Assembly: GCA_036346375.1 (NCBI GenBank)
Contig: CM070500.1
Location: 70,684,525 to 70,748,524 of the forward strand
Direction of reading: 5' to 3'
Length of the DNA: 64,000 nt
Source of the DNA: Guadua angustifolia
Lineage: Eukaryota; Streptophyta; Magnoliopsida; Poales; Poaceae
The translations under genes and the position numbers were made by a program. Position 1 is the first letter of the stretch, and each line of letters begins with the position of its first letter. Below the pieces are notes generated by a model. The model was not told the DNA's origin. It did not search any database and saw only the letters and a program-made list of their open reading frames with translations. Positions 24,969 through 36,438 of the stretch are shown in pieces.

Positions 24969-25145
24969 CTAATTCAAGCTGTCCGCGATGGCCTCAACCT
25001 GCAGAAGTGCTATGTTCATGTTTATGGCCCAAATGTGATTACTGTCGCTCAAGTTGTCTTGAACCACCTTCTTGAGGTCCTCCGCCTTATCTTCCAGCAT
25101 CCCTCGGAGCCTCGAGATCACGTTTCGCAGGGTCTGCGCCTCCAT
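24969..25145 (-). CDS. Small open frame inside the MULE, 58 residues, unknown
   Basis: Starts ATG at 25145 and stops at 24969. The predicted peptide is amphipathic and heptad-like (MEAQTLRNVISRLRGML, then EDKAEDLKKVVQDNL), so it could form a short coiled coil. A second frame starts just past its stop on the same strand (ATG at 24968) and runs through the IESSES repeats; the two may once have been one reading frame. I do not recognise it. It could be a fragment of host gene captured by the MULE, part of an old second MULE gene, or chance. Confidence 0.3.
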   Translation of the reverse strand: MEAQTLRNVISRLRGMLEDKAEDLKKVVQDNLSDSNHIWAINMNIALLQVEAIADSLN

Positions 25146-25662
25146 CTAAAAAATCACAAGGACAAATGGACAGAATTAATGCAAGGTCCAATACCTAGCC
25201 ACGTGTTTCGATACACACATACAAAATGGTTCTTCAAATTGACATATGAATGGGCCATTGGTAGTGACTTGGTTTATTACTCATCAAAACGAGCTGGAGC
25301 CAACAATTATTGACTCTAGTAGCTAGTGCCTTCTGTAAACAAAATTTTTCAAAGTCTTACATTAACATGTTTCATTCATAAACAAAGAACCAAACTTTTT
25401 TCTACGAAACCTATTAGATGTTTAATACTCTTTTATTTGAAGAAAGAACATTCTTTCAGTATTTTTTACAAATTAAAACAGTGCATTACTTTTTCCTCTG
25501 AATCTACCGAGGTTCTTTGGGATCATAACAAATACGGATGAATCGAAACCCTAAATTGGCATTCGTACAATTTTCAAAGCCTCACATGCATTCAAATTTC
25601 CCTGCCCGATTTATCATGGCAGACCCTAAATTGGCATTCGAAACCCTAAATTGGCATTCTTT

Positions 25663-25712
25663 GGGATCAGTACAAATACGGGATCAGTACAAATACGGGA
25701 TCAGTACAAATA
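25663..25712. repeat. Tandem repeat, GGGATCAGTACAAATAC units
   Basis: Three head-to-tail copies of a 17-bp unit near the right end of the MULE. Upstream, ACCCTAAATTGGCATTC is also repeated (about 25549, 25623 and 25643). Confidence 0.85.
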
Positions 25713-25957
25713 GCATGCATTCGTGCACATCCAGAATGCATTCAAGGAAATGGCAGACCCTAATGCGGAAAAAATCTGTACAAATAGCCGACTTGCCTCG
25801 TGGTCGTCACCGGTGGCACTCCTCGCCGCCCGTCGCCCCCGCCTGCCCGACAGCCTCTACTCGTGGAGCGCCGACACTTCACCTCGACCCTTCGTCGCCG
25901 CCGTCCCAAGGCTCGCCGCAACCCTAGATGCTCGTGTCGGGAGGAAAAGAACTGGGG

Positions 25958-26175
25958 GCTTCGGTCCGGTGCAACCAGGTAAGCAGGCCAAGGAGGGGCA
26001 AAATCGTCACACCGCATTGGCAAACAGAGGAAAAAGGCGGAAATGCGGAGAAAAGCGGAGAAATGGCAGATAATAAAAGAATTGGCTGCCACGGTGGCGA
26101 ATAATTAAGCGGCGGTGAATGGGGGGGCAATTCAAAAGTTACCAGTGAATTGAGTGGCAGGAAATTCAAATTCCC
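25958..26175 (-). repeat. MULE right terminal inverted repeat
   Basis: Reverse complement of the left arm. Beyond the near-identical core, weaker similarity continues inward on both sides (CTAGGGTTGCGGCGA phrases at about 22368 and 25925), so the ancestral inverted repeat may have been longer. Confidence 0.88.
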
Positions 26176-26184
26176 GGACGGGAT

Positions 26185-27800
26185 TGGTTGGTGGCAAAGT
26201 ACATGCCCACAAGCTCTGTCCTGCCATGCCTGTCTTTACGTATTAGGGTGTGCATTTAGTTTTTTTCTATCTAATTGATTTGTTTTTTTGGATTTTAAAA
26301 TAATTTGATTTTTAAAAATTGGCTACTGAAGTTTTCAGACCAAAATGAAAAGTTGAACCGAATTAACCGAAATATTTTGATTCGGTTAATTTGGTTTTTT
26401 GGTTAACCAAAATATGAATAAACACTAGGTAGATTAGATTTATTCTTTCTCATATCGCAACACAGAGTAGGGATAAACCCACATAATATTCATAGGTTAT
26501 TACAGTATAAGCATAATTGAACATATCAAACACATATATAAATTTGTTAGAACATGAGAATTGTTTAGTAGTTTTAGGGAGAACATTATAAAAGTGGTAT
26601 TGTACCTGGGCTATTCAATTATATTTTGGTTTTTAGAATCGAAAAACTGAACCGAACAACAAAAATTGAATTATACCAAAACAAAAACCGAACCAAAAAC
26701 AAAAAACCAAAATTATTGGTTAATTCGGTTTCGGTTTAAAAATGCCCACCCCCACTTATGTATTCCAACATGATATTTCTTCTAAGCAAGTTATGTGATT
26801 GTACACCTAACAAGAATATTGTATAGACGAGGAGTGGTGCACCTAAAAAATGCAAAACACCGTATACATAAAGGAATTATAGTGGAGTATTTTCAATAGT
26901 TACGATGAAAGCTTAATTTATACTTTCCAGATATATTCTTGTAACGAAGGAATTGTCATGCATGTCTGTTTTCTACCATGCTGTGCATATTCACTACATA
27001 AGAAACAATATATGGCAATAATGCAAAAGTAAAGAATATGTACCAAATTAAACTTTTGAAAGAAAACAAATTATGGGCAAAAAGCATGTTCTTGGTTGCT
27101 TGTTGTCTTTAGTATCTTAAACATTTCAGAGGGTGTCTAAACATTGGTAGAAACCACTGTTGACTAGGTGAGTAAATTGAGTTTAAAAATGAAATCCAAA
27201 ACCTTGGCAAGGAAAAAAATAAAGTGATGCGCAACATCCTATCATGTGTTCACCTTTTCCCCTTGATTTTATACTCCAAAAGATAGTTCTTGCTTGCACG
27301 ACAATGAAATGACAACAATGTTGAGACAACCGTTAGCGGGTTGGTGAAATGAGGAATTAATAATGAGAGACATTGATAAGGTTTGTGAGAAAGTGGTGGT
27401 GGTAGTGGTGAAGAGCTAATGTTGGTGCCTATTAAGGCTGGTGGTAAGGTGGTCACAACTTATCTGTCGGCGAAAGTCTTAACTGTCGGCAAAACTTTCC
27501 CCCACGGCTTCAAACACTACTGTTTAGGAAGTGTCGGGAAAAGTTTTGTCGACACATTTTTCGTCGGCGAAAGTGGTATACGCCAACTGTACAAAGTGTT
27601 GGCAAAAGTGTGCCATGGTGTAGTGTGGTCACCTACATTGAAAATTAGTGAGATGTTCAAAATGATGACAATAGAGGGTATTGAAATATTTGCATCGGTG
27701 CTATATAGGGTGATGACAACAACAAGACTAGTGCTTGACGCAAACACTCGACAATAATTGAGGATTAGGCATATAGATCGTAAGATTTGAGGATTGAAAC
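26185..27800. other. Intergenic, repeat-bearing
   Basis: About 26244-26755 is flanked by inverted phrases built on GGTTCGGTT/AACCGAA (for example GATTCGGTTAATTTGGTT near 26380 and its inverse near 26720), giving a MITE-like hairpin. A CACTA-type terminus lies at 27453-27625. No gene is supported elsewhere. Confidence 0.45.
27453..27625 (-). mobile_element. CACTA-type transposon terminus (fragment)
   Basis: Read on the minus strand from 27625 the sequence begins CACTACACCATGGCACAC. Several GTCGGCGAAAGT or GTCGGCAAAAC phrases follow in both directions, resembling the subterminal repeats of En/Spm elements. No transposase is present. The opposite end, if any, may be the degenerate CACAACTTATC at 27453. 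Confidence 0.4.
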
Positions 27801-27805
27801 GATAG

Positions 27806-28757
27806 TGACGAATACTTATACCCTGGATACTCCCAGCGGCCTAGGAGAGCGAATGGGCTGCCCCAAGCCCAGCTCTGGCCAAAGGCCCCGCTGGGCCGCG
27901 AAGGACACTCGTCCCTGACCAAGCCGACCAGGGGGCTGTCCGACCCCCGCTATAGGTCGGGAGCCCCGCAGGCTCTGACCCCCGCTATAGGTCGGGCGTC
28001 CCGCAGCTCTGACCTCCGCCATGAGGCACCGATCAAGCCAACGCAATCTCCGCCAGGGGTCGGCCGCCAGACCATCACCGGTCAATCTCGAGTTGGCCAC
28101 CTGCTCCACGGACACGACAGCTCAAAGTGACCGTGATAGGGGCAGGTGGCTCCTTCCCAAGGTGGCGAGGAGATTGCCGAAGTCAAGCACCGGTCTCATC
28201 GTCTCGTCACGTACAGTGGGAGGATACGCTCCCTCCCGAGGCAAGACCGGAGCCACGCGCTACGACGTCAGCACCTGACAGACGCGCAGAGAGTAGGTGC
28301 GCCACTTCCCGACGGAACGGACAACCATGCCACGCGATGTATCTACCGACCCGGCGTGAGGCGAGAAGACGCCGGTCAGTCGACAAGACTGAAGATTAGA
28401 ACTCCAAGGCGTAGGATACCCCATCCTTTCTTTTCTAGATTTCCATGTAACCTGCCCCCTCCGACTATATAAAGGGGGGCAGGACCCTCCGGGGGGGGGT
28501 TTAAAGAGCTTTTCTACGAGCAAACTGCTCTCGCTTCTTACACACGGATGAGGCGCACCAAGCTAGCCCGTTGCCCTCGCTTGTAACGCTATGCAGTCCT
28601 CTGCACCCATCGTAATATAAAACCATCACGAACTGGAAGTAGGGACATTCGGCCCGAACCAGTATACATCTTGGGCTCCCTGAGTCAACCATTCAAGGAG
28701 AGGGAGCGCGCGACCCATTGACTACAAATTTACTTGCCGTTACACGAAACACCGACA
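27806..28757 (+). mobile_element. Solo LTR of a retrotransposon, TSD GATAG
   Basis: The 952-bp segment begins TGACGAATAC and ends ACACCGACA. It is flanked by the perfect 5-bp duplication GATAG (27801-27805 and 28758-28762). A TATA box (TATATAAA, 28466-28473) and downstream CT-rich and poly-A-signal-like sequence give an LTR promoter pointing right. The internal part is absent, so this is a recombination remnant, probably gypsy-type by length. Its promoter faces the LRR gene about 1 kb downstream. Confidence 0.88.
28466..28473 (+). promoter_or_regulatory. LTR TATA box
   Basis: TATATAAA followed by a G-rich leader inside the solo LTR. It is the only clear core promoter motif of this element. 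Confidence 0.6.
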
Positions 28758-28762
28758 GATAG

Positions 28763-29750
28763 TTAAAGCTTCTTAAGGTGGACACGTGAGAGAATAGCTC
28801 AATCTCAACTTATAGTCTCCATGCTTCGCAACATTATCTCTTAGATTGGCTTACAAACACTCGCTATTCTAACCCATTGCCACTTAAAAGCTTCGTGAGT
28901 TTGCTGTTTGCACTAAAGGGACTACCACTTAGGCCATGTACAACACAAAGCTTGTATCAGGCTCTTTGACGGATTGGCTGCTTGGCCTTGCCATGGTGGA
29001 GCGTATTTGCATGCAGATGCGTTGCTGCGCTTCTTGGAGAGGAGGCCGGCAGTTTGACAGATTTTTTTGCATAGACGCTTGTACATGCGCTATAGTTCAG
29101 AGGTAAAACAACGGTAAGAATAGGGCTGTCAACCGAATTTGTGTTGGAGCTTATAGCCGCTTGGACAAACTTTTAACCTTTTTAAATTAAATAAGCATCT
29201 GTAAAATAATTATTTGTATTGGAGAACTATATTCTTAAATAGATGTTTGTTGATATGATATTGTTTCACTCTCTTCAAACATCTAAGTATCTTTCCATTA
29301 GGTATGGTCTTAGACAAGAACTCAAATCTTCTCCTAAACGGCAACAACTTCAGCCAGAGTCTTTGATTCCACAGTGCATGCCTCATGAGTCATGAGAACA
29401 TAACATCGAAGCATCAAAGGAACTCTTAACATTGTCAAATAAAAAGTCTTCCACAATCTTCATTTGCCGCACTATTTTCTTACAAAATAAACAACATGCT
29501 TACTCTACGAGTCCACATTTGTCTTTTGTTTTCCATTTTCAACGAGTCGCCACTCACCACCAGCTGCCAGTACGCCGCAGAAGATCCGCTCGAAAAGGGA
29601 ATCTTTACCCGCTCCACTTCCGAGGCTGAACTCCCAGAAAAACCCGACACCTCACTCCCGCTCCCCACTCCGCCACTTTCCCCGCTCCTCTCCGCCTCTC
29701 CCTCTCCTCGCCTCCTCCTCCCGCTACGAGATCAAACCCTAGCTGGCTCG
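28763..29750. other. Promoter side and 5'UTR of the LRR gene
   Basis: AT-rich until about 29500, then CT-rich and GC-rich leader sequence up to the ATG at 29751. An overlapping open frame that enters the gene from 29496 is leader read-through and not supported as an N-terminal extension, because the signal peptide begins cleanly at 29751. Confidence 0.5.
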
Positions 29751-32742
29751 ATGGCCTGGGCGGCGGCGACGGTGACGCTGGTGGTCGCGGCGGCGGTGCT
29801 GTCGCCGGCGGCTGTGGCGTGGGCGTCCAACTCGGAGGGCGACGCGCTGTACGCGCTGCGGCGCGCGCTCGCGGACCCCCGGGGCGTGCTGCAGAGCTGG
29901 GACCCCACCCTCGTGAGCCCCTGCACCTGGTTCCACGTCACCTGCAACCGCGACAACCGCGTCACCCGCGTGTACGTCGTCGGCTCGGCTCTTCTTGGTT
30001 CCATTTCCACTCCACATATTTGTTCCTTCGTGTGTTTAATTTCTCTCGTGATTTGTAATGTTGCGAGCTTGTGCTAGTGTACTTGGAGACACTAGAGCTG
30101 GGTCAGTAGCTCTTAGTATTACTTGTGCGGGCGATTTATAGATTCATGAGACGGTTAGTGGAATTAATGGATTGGGTAGTTCATGCAGTTGTCGTGGTTT
30201 CTTGGCATTAGATATCCTGATGCTTTCGGCTAGATTTGCGAATTTCATGGGCGCCCTGTGTAACCATCTTACAATATTTATGAAACAAAAATATGGGTGT
30301 AATTCAGATGCGGCATCGTATATGAGTATCGCACACCAGATGCATACACTATACAGTGAAATTGCCGAGACTCAGATTACCAATTTTGGGAGGAATATGG
30401 ACAAACTCCACAATTGTTAGCTTGTAACTGCAGCAAGCCTGCAAACCTTAACCAGGTGTTTAGCTTTTAGTGGCCAGCTGTAGCTTGACAATCTCTTGCA
30501 TGTTAATCGTGTAATAATATACTTTTGTAGGGTTATTTTGATGCAGGCAACTTTGTGCTTAACTATTGCTTGAATTTTAGCGTGTCTGTGGCATATCACT
30601 TTTGTCGCCCACATAGATTTGGAGTCTGTTACATAATCAGCCTGAAAGGTAAGGTAGCTATCACATCTTTTTGATTGTTGAAAGCAAGGGATCTCTTCAT
30701 GGAAATGTTTTCTTTCAATGAAACTTTCACAATGACACCATTTGTTTGTAGCAAAATGTGCATGCATTCCTTTGGCTTGTTTCACTACGACCACAGGTGC
30801 CACTTAATTAGTTATTTTTCTCTTTAGAATAAACAAAGCAACAGCCTGTCACTTGCCATATTATGTTTCTTTCCAGATGTGTCATCACATCTGATACTTT
30901 CGTACTATTGTATATCTTTTAGGGATTTGGGTAACTCAAATTTGTCAGGCCATCTTGTTCCTGAACTGGGACACCTTGAGCATCTACAATATGTGTGAGT
31001 CTGTCTACATATTCACACTCTTTCTATTCCAGAATGTTCTGCTTTGCCTAGTCAGTAATCACATTTAATGTCATTTTGTTATATAAGATATGCTTTTGTC
31101 TTCTAATAATCTCAAAAACAACATTGATGATCATTTGAAATTCAAATGACATTTTAGTGTGATTGGACTTAGCATTGATGTTAATGCTGTAATATCTTCC
31201 TGAAAATTCATTGCAGAGAGCTCTACAAAAATAATATTGAGGGAACTATCCCAGCCGAGCTTGGAAGGCTGAAGAGTCTTATTAGCTTGGACTTGTATAA
31301 CAACAACATAACAGGGACTATACCAAAAGAACTTGGCAAGCTGAGATCCTTAGTATTCTTGTAAGTACTTATCCTTTAGTTCTAATGTCACCATATGCAT
31401 CTGCACTACCTTCCCCGCGAATACATATTCAAACGTCAATTTTTTAGTATTTTCTGCATGCTATGGTATTCTACATTATGTTAATCAGCTCATATCTTTT
31501 TTTTTTCACCTTTTGTATATTTCTGTAGACGACTTAATGATAACCGGCTGAGTGGTTCAATTCCTAGGGAACTGACAAAAATCCCTCGTCTCAAAGTGAT
31601 GTAAGTGTTCAGCTTCTAATGCTGCATTTGCTGAATTATATGTTTTTCTGTACATATTAATGATAATATTTCATCTTGCGTATGCATTCTTCCAGAGATG
31701 TCTCAAACAATGATCTATGTGGCACAATTCCAACTAACGGACCTTTTGAGTACATACCCTTGAGCAAGTACGATCTACAGGCTCGTTGTCAATTGATTTA
31801 TGTAGTGCAGTGTTGTTGACTTGCTTTGTGTGTTTCTGCATCTGATGTTCTGCATCTATGAGAGGACGAAGGGCCATTAGCCATGCTATTCCATCAGCCC
31901 AAAAAAGTTATAAAATTGATAACTTAGGAACTTCAGCTGAGGTTTTGTCTGATTTGAGAGTTTCTGCTCTTTTGTGGTAACACTGCTTTGGTTGTTATAT
32001 TACTCATATTTTTACGTGTCAGATAAAAAGAGTAATCTACTTATAAGTTACAACTATCGTTATCTCCTGGAGTTTGAAAAAAAAACCCCTCTAGGAGCTA
32101 GTTTCATTCGTGCAGTGGAATTTGGCTTAGATGTACAGTTATTATCAGTTTGTTTTAACATACCAGTATTATGCTGAATGAGAATTAAGCGAGGCAACAA
32201 ATAATTTGTTTCGTGCTATCATTTATTTTTTATTTATTGAGGATGTATCTTCAGGGATTTGTAGAAAAATATTCCCTTCTAAGAGTTTCATTTGCTCTGC
32301 AGTATTTGGCTTAGATCTACGGTTATTATTGATTTGCTTTTCTGCAGCGATATTTGGCTTATATCTACAGTTATTATCGATTTGCTTTCATGCTGCAGTA
32401 TGTGGTTTAGATCTACAGTTATTATTGATTTGCTTTCAGTATTGTGCTGAATGATAATTTAGCGGCACAACAAATGATATGCATATGGCTATCGTTTCTT
32501 ATTTATTTATTGAGGGTATATGTGGACTAGCGCTCCTTGCTTGCATGACTGTTATTGATTAATTGAGACTGGTGGAGCCTGTGACACTTTTTCTCTCAAA
32601 TCAAATGATCAAATGTGCAAAACTCGTTCTTCCTGTTTTCACTGTTTCTAAGCCTATGTTGTCTCTCTGCAGCTTTGACAATAACCCAAGACTGGTGGGC
32701 CCGGAGTTGCAAGGGCTTGCGACATATGACACGAACTGCTGA
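29751..32742 (+). CDS. Secreted leucine-rich repeat protein (LRR1 type), complete, six exons
   Basis: Exons are 29751-29971, 30923-30994, 31217-31360, 31529-31600, 31696-31767 and 32673-32742. All junctions are GT/AG and the CDS totals 651 nt for 216 residues. The four exons after the first are 72 or 144 nt, that is one or two 24-residue repeats each, the classic plant LRR pattern. The signal peptide lies in residues 1-25 or so. The LRRNT domain follows, with LYALRRALADP and the CTWFHVTCN cysteine pair. Five LRRs follow (for example LGNSNLSGHLVPELGHL and LYNNNITGTIPKELGKL), then a short tail ending TNC. There is no membrane segment or kinase domain. Family knowledge: rice LRR1 and pepper LRR1-type proteins are small extracellular proteins linked to defence and resemble the ectodomain of SERK receptors. 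The gene appears intact. A Helitron stack starts about 150 bp after its stop. Confidence 0.93.
29972..30922 (+). other. First intron of the LRR gene
   Basis: Donor GTACGT and acceptor TTTTAG. No coding or repeat feature is recognised; an open frame at 30172-30420 matches nothing. Confidence 0.7.
31768..32672 (+). other. Last intron of the LRR gene
   Basis: Donor GTACGA and acceptor CTGCAG. It contains a local imperfect repeat (32290-32440) in which the phrase TTGGCTTAGATCTACAGTTA-like recurs about four times, in units of about 50 bp. Confidence 0.7.
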
Positions 32743-32896
32743 AAATGCCAAGTGGTTCCCTTTCACTTTCAAGATATAGATGAATAGCGGATTAACATTA
32801 TCGGGGTACCTGATAAAAATGTAAGTCTGGTTGCTTGTACGAGTGCCTGCAAGTAAAGACTGGGCTGCAGCTCAATGCTTCCTAATGTAGATAATA

Positions 32897-33510
32897 CTAG
32901 GTAGAGAGACGCGTAATGCCGCCCCGCGTTAAAAAATTTGGTCTGAGATTTTTTCTCAAAAAACATAATTTCGTTTTTCTCGGTGGTGTTTTTTTTTAAT
33001 TGGCTAGCTAAGAGCTATCAGCGAATTTGCGTAACCACGTTTTTTTCTATAAGGACCAACCCGAAATCTCCGGGTTTAAAGAATCGGGTTAAAAATTAGC
33101 TGGATAGTCTAGGTCTAAAGAACTGGTGTTTGTATTGAATTTGTGGAAAAACGTTTTTTTTACAAAATAACTGTATCTAAGCGTACTTTCAAATCTTTCA
33201 AGTTGAAAGAACAATTTGTGGAACTACGGATCTTTTTTGCAAAATAATTGGTGAAAGGATCTGTTCGTGATTTTGAAATCTTTCGGGTCGAAAGAACCGG
33301 TGTTTCGGTCGAATTTGCTGAATTATGGGGTTTTTTGCAAAATAGCTGGTGAAAGAACCTGTTCGTGATTTTAGAATTTTTGTGGTTTTTTTATTGCAAA
33401 ATGACCGGTGGAAGGACCTATTCGCTATTTTGGAATTCGTGAAGGGCTTTTTCGCAATAAATGGTACTTAGGCTTGCATGTGCTTTATTTCTTCCCAGCT
33501 TAATATATAA
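32897..33510 (-). mobile_element. Helitron H1 (non-autonomous)
   Basis: The 3' terminus on the minus strand is hairpin-like GC-rich sequence followed by CTAG (32897-32900) and host T. The 5' side, TTATATATTAAGCTGGGAAG, abuts the terminus of H2. The interior (33060-33440) is a degenerate repeat of about 100 bp with AAGAACCTGTTCGTGATTTT phrases. No coding capacity. Confidence 0.6.
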
Positions 33511-35127
33511 CTAGAAAATTCTTTGCGGCGTAACACGCCGCGTGCGTCATTTTTTCATAGAAAAAATTTGTTTTTCGGCGGTATTTTATTTTTTAAATCA
33601 TCGAAATAATGAGCGAAACGGTTGAAAGAACATAATTTTTTTCACGGCGTAACACGCCGCGCGTATCGTTTTTTGTAGAAATTTTTTGGTGGCGTTTTAT
33701 TTTTTAAATCGTCGAAATAATGAGCGGAACGGCTGAAAGAACACAAAATTTTTCGCGATGTAACACGCCGCGCATGCCGTTTTTTCGTAGAAAAAATGTT
33801 TTTTTTTTGCGACGGCGTTTTATTTTTTAAATCGTCGAAATAATGAGCGAAACGGCTGAAAGGACATATTTTTTCCACAGCGTAACACGACGCGTGTTTC
33901 GTTTTTTTGTAGAAAAAATTTCTTTTGTTTTCGGCGGCATTTTATTTTTTAAATCGTTGAAATAATGGCGAACAATTTGAAAGAACACAAAATTTTTAGC
34001 GCGTAAGACGCCAAGCGTGAACGGAGAAAAAATAGAGATAGAGTTGTAGAAATATCTCTTTCGATTTAATTATTTGGAAAATATTGAGACCGAAATTTGG
34101 AGAATCGCGGCGGAAAAAAGTCTAGAGGAAAAGGGTGAAAAATTAAAATTTCTTTTTTTTGGTGTTTTATTTTTAAATCGTCAAAATAATGAGCAATTTG
34201 AAAGAACACAATTTTTTTCACGGCATAACACGCCATGTGTCGTTTTCGAAGAAAAAATTTTTTTTTTATGGCGTTTTATTTTTAAATCGTCGAAATAATG
34301 AGCAGAATCTACCGAAAGAGCACAAAATTTTTCGTCGTAACACGCCGCGGCGTACCTTTTAGTAGAAAAATTTCTTGAAACTACCGAAAGGACACAATTT
34401 TTTCTCGCGACGTAACACGCCGTGTTTGTCGTTTTTCGTAGAAATTTTTTCTTTTTGAAATCGTCGAAATAATGAGCGGAACGGCTGAAAGAACACAAAA
34501 TTTTTCGCGGCGTAACACGCCGCGCGAAGGGGAAAAAAATAGAGAGATAGAGCTGTAGAAATATCTCTTTCGACGAATTATTTGGAAAATATTGAAGACC
34601 GAGCTGGAGAACCGCGGCGGAGAAAAAGTCTAGAGGAAAAAGGGCGAAAAATTATTAAAGACGACAACCTTTTTTTGTCGAGTCTAACATTCTACGTGTT
34701 CACCGAGTAATGATACATGTTTTAAAAAATATCAGAGATCGAGATGGGAAATCGAGGTGGGAAAAAAGTCTAGAGATAGAGCCGCACACATATTTCTAGA
34801 GGCGAAAACATTTTTTCCCTGGAAAAACGGAGAAAGGACCTTGACGTAAGGAGCAAGGACCTGAATGTTACGTTTTTGGACCTGTCCGCTATGCTGAAAA
34901 ATTAGAAAAGGGTTTGTTCGTGATTTGAAATTAACGGGAGGTTTTTTTTCGTAAAATGGCGCACGAGGGACCCGAACACGATTTTAGGGGAAAAAATCTT
35001 CCTCTCATAGAAAATCGCGAAGGACCTATCCGTAATTTATAAAAGAACCAAAATGTAAAATTTTTTTGAGGCCTCGGCTCAAAATGTCCTGGGAGCGGCG
35101 TTTCTTCAGGATTTAGGAGGGTTATTA
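33511..35127 (-). mobile_element. Helitron H2 with a tandem array of terminal-type hairpins
   Basis: The 3' end on the minus strand is the perfect hairpin GCGGCGTGTTACGCCGC followed by about ten bases and CTAG (33511-33514). The hairpin recurs through the element at about 33645, 33755, 33879, 34000, 34220, 34334, 34408 and 34507. The right boundary is set by the terminus of H3. Confidence 0.6.
33520..34660. repeat. Tandem repeat of about 115 bp, each unit with a GCGGCGTAACACGCCGC hairpin
   Basis: Nine recognisable units. Each has the palindrome, then CGTTTTTCGTAGAAAAAATT-like, then GGCGTTTTATTTTTTAAATC, then GTCGAAATAATGAGCG and GCTGAAAGAACACAAAATTT. The spacing is mostly 110-124 bp. Two units (near 34000-34200 and after 34507) carry an extra ATAGAGATAGAG..TATCTCTTTCGA segment. 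Confidence 0.85.
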
Positions 35128-35417
35128 CTAGGTAGAGATATGCGTGATGCAACGCGGCTAGAAAAAATTTAGTTCGAGTTTTTCGCAAACTGAATTTGCG
35201 AAACTATGGTTTTTTTGGCAAAATAACCGATGGAAGGATCTGTTCATGATTTTAAATTTTTTTAAATCTTTCTGATTAAAAAATTGGCGTCCGTGTTGAA
35301 TTTGCAGGAACTACGTTGTTCTTTTTGCGAAATAATCGGTGGAAAGACCTGTTCGCGATTTTAAAATTTTCTAAATCTTTCGGATCAAAAGAATCGGAAT
35401 TTGTGGAACTACGGGGT

Positions 35418-36438
35418 TGTCGGCGTATTCCACGAAATGAAAGTGATCTCTGAGCCGGGTTTTGTTGATGGGAGGCGTCTTCGTGGTGGCTGTCGAGGGG
35501 CTAAAACCTAGAGGACTCATGCGGAGGTTTGGCGCCTCTGAACTAGGAAGAACAAGTGACTTTTTACCTGTGTTCGGACCCGCTTGTGAGAAGGGTAATA
35601 ACCTTACGTTCTGCTAAATTTCTTATGGGGTGTGTCGAACGGTCTGAGTTCTCGAGTTACAAAGCGCATCCGCTAGCTTTCTCTAGTATTGCTTGATCGT
35701 GATCTAGGATCCGATCCCCTTCCCCATGCACCCGAGGGCCCTTATATAGGCGAGGCTAGCAGGGTAGGTACAAGGAGGTCATCATCTTGATCTAAATACA
35801 TTTAATGCTTCCTCTCGTGTTGTCCGTTCCTCGGCCTCATTAAATGCCTACGCGTGCCCTTGCGGTCATGGGATGGGACCCTTGTGACAGTAGGTGAGGC
35901 GTCGGAGGAATGGGCTTGTTGCGAAACCCTTACTCTTGATAAGCTGCTATGGCGAGCTGCCGTTCGACACGATGCTGCGCGGAAGAAGCCTTGCGAGGCG
36001 GCCACCGTCGCGCCCTTCTTGCTTCTTGGCAGAAGCGGCGAGCGTCCTCGTGCCTCGCCAATCGCCACCGCCACATGCCACGCCGATCGGGCGGCGCGTA
36101 CTCGCCCACTGCTGCTCGCCGGGCGCCCACGTGGACCGGCGCTTTGGCCGTGGCCGTGATCGCCGCCGATGGCGGCCGCCCGCGTGGTGGCGCCCGGCGG
36201 CGAGCGTGCTCGCCCGCTGCTTCGCCGGGCGCCCGTGGGCCTTTGGCTGGCCGTGGCGTGATCGCCGCCCGATGGCCCGGCGTAAATTTGGCGGCCGGCG
36301 GCGAGCGTCTTTCGCCCGCTTTTCGCCGGCGCCCGCGTGGGCCGACGCTGGCCGTGAGCGTGATCGCCGTCAAATGGCGTCGCCACGTGGACCGCACTTT
36401 ATGCGGTGGAAAGGTACCCTAGCGTATATCTGTTGTGA
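35418..36438 (-). repeat. Element A 3' LTR (about 1.02 kb, three U3 repeats)
   Basis: Same sequence family as 42580-43803. The TATA box is CTATATAAG on the minus strand at 35741-35750. The U3 part holds three units of about 103 bp marked by GTGATCGCCGCC (about 36156, 36258 and 36360). Confidence 0.85.

Larger units (their letters stand above)
22098..26175 (+). mobile_element. Mutator-like element (MULE) with long TIRs and 9-bp target duplication
   Basis: The terminal inverted repeats, 22098-22314 and 25958-26175, are nearly identical (start GGGAATTTGAATTTCCTGCC). The flanks are GGACAGGAT (22089-22097) and GGACGGGAT (26176-26184), matching at 8 of 9 bases, the expected MULE duplication size. 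Inside are a decayed MuDR-type transposase on the plus strand, tandem repeats and a small minus-strand frame. At 4.08 kb it has lost most of the catalytic domain, so it could move only with help from elsewhere. Confidence 0.88.

Noticed and set aside
24777..25313. 178-residue plus-strand frame in the MULE
   Set aside because: Begins in the 9-bp minisatellite and is antisense to the better-looking minus-strand frames; no family resemblance.
29496..29750. N-terminal extension of the LRR1 protein
   Set aside because: Read-through of the CT-rich leader. A normal signal peptide begins at the ATG at 29751.
33520..34660. Regularly spaced palindromes resembling a CRISPR array
   Set aside because: The repeated part is the whole unit of about 115 bp, not a short repeat with unique spacers. 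The genome is plant and the palindrome is a Helitron terminal hairpin.
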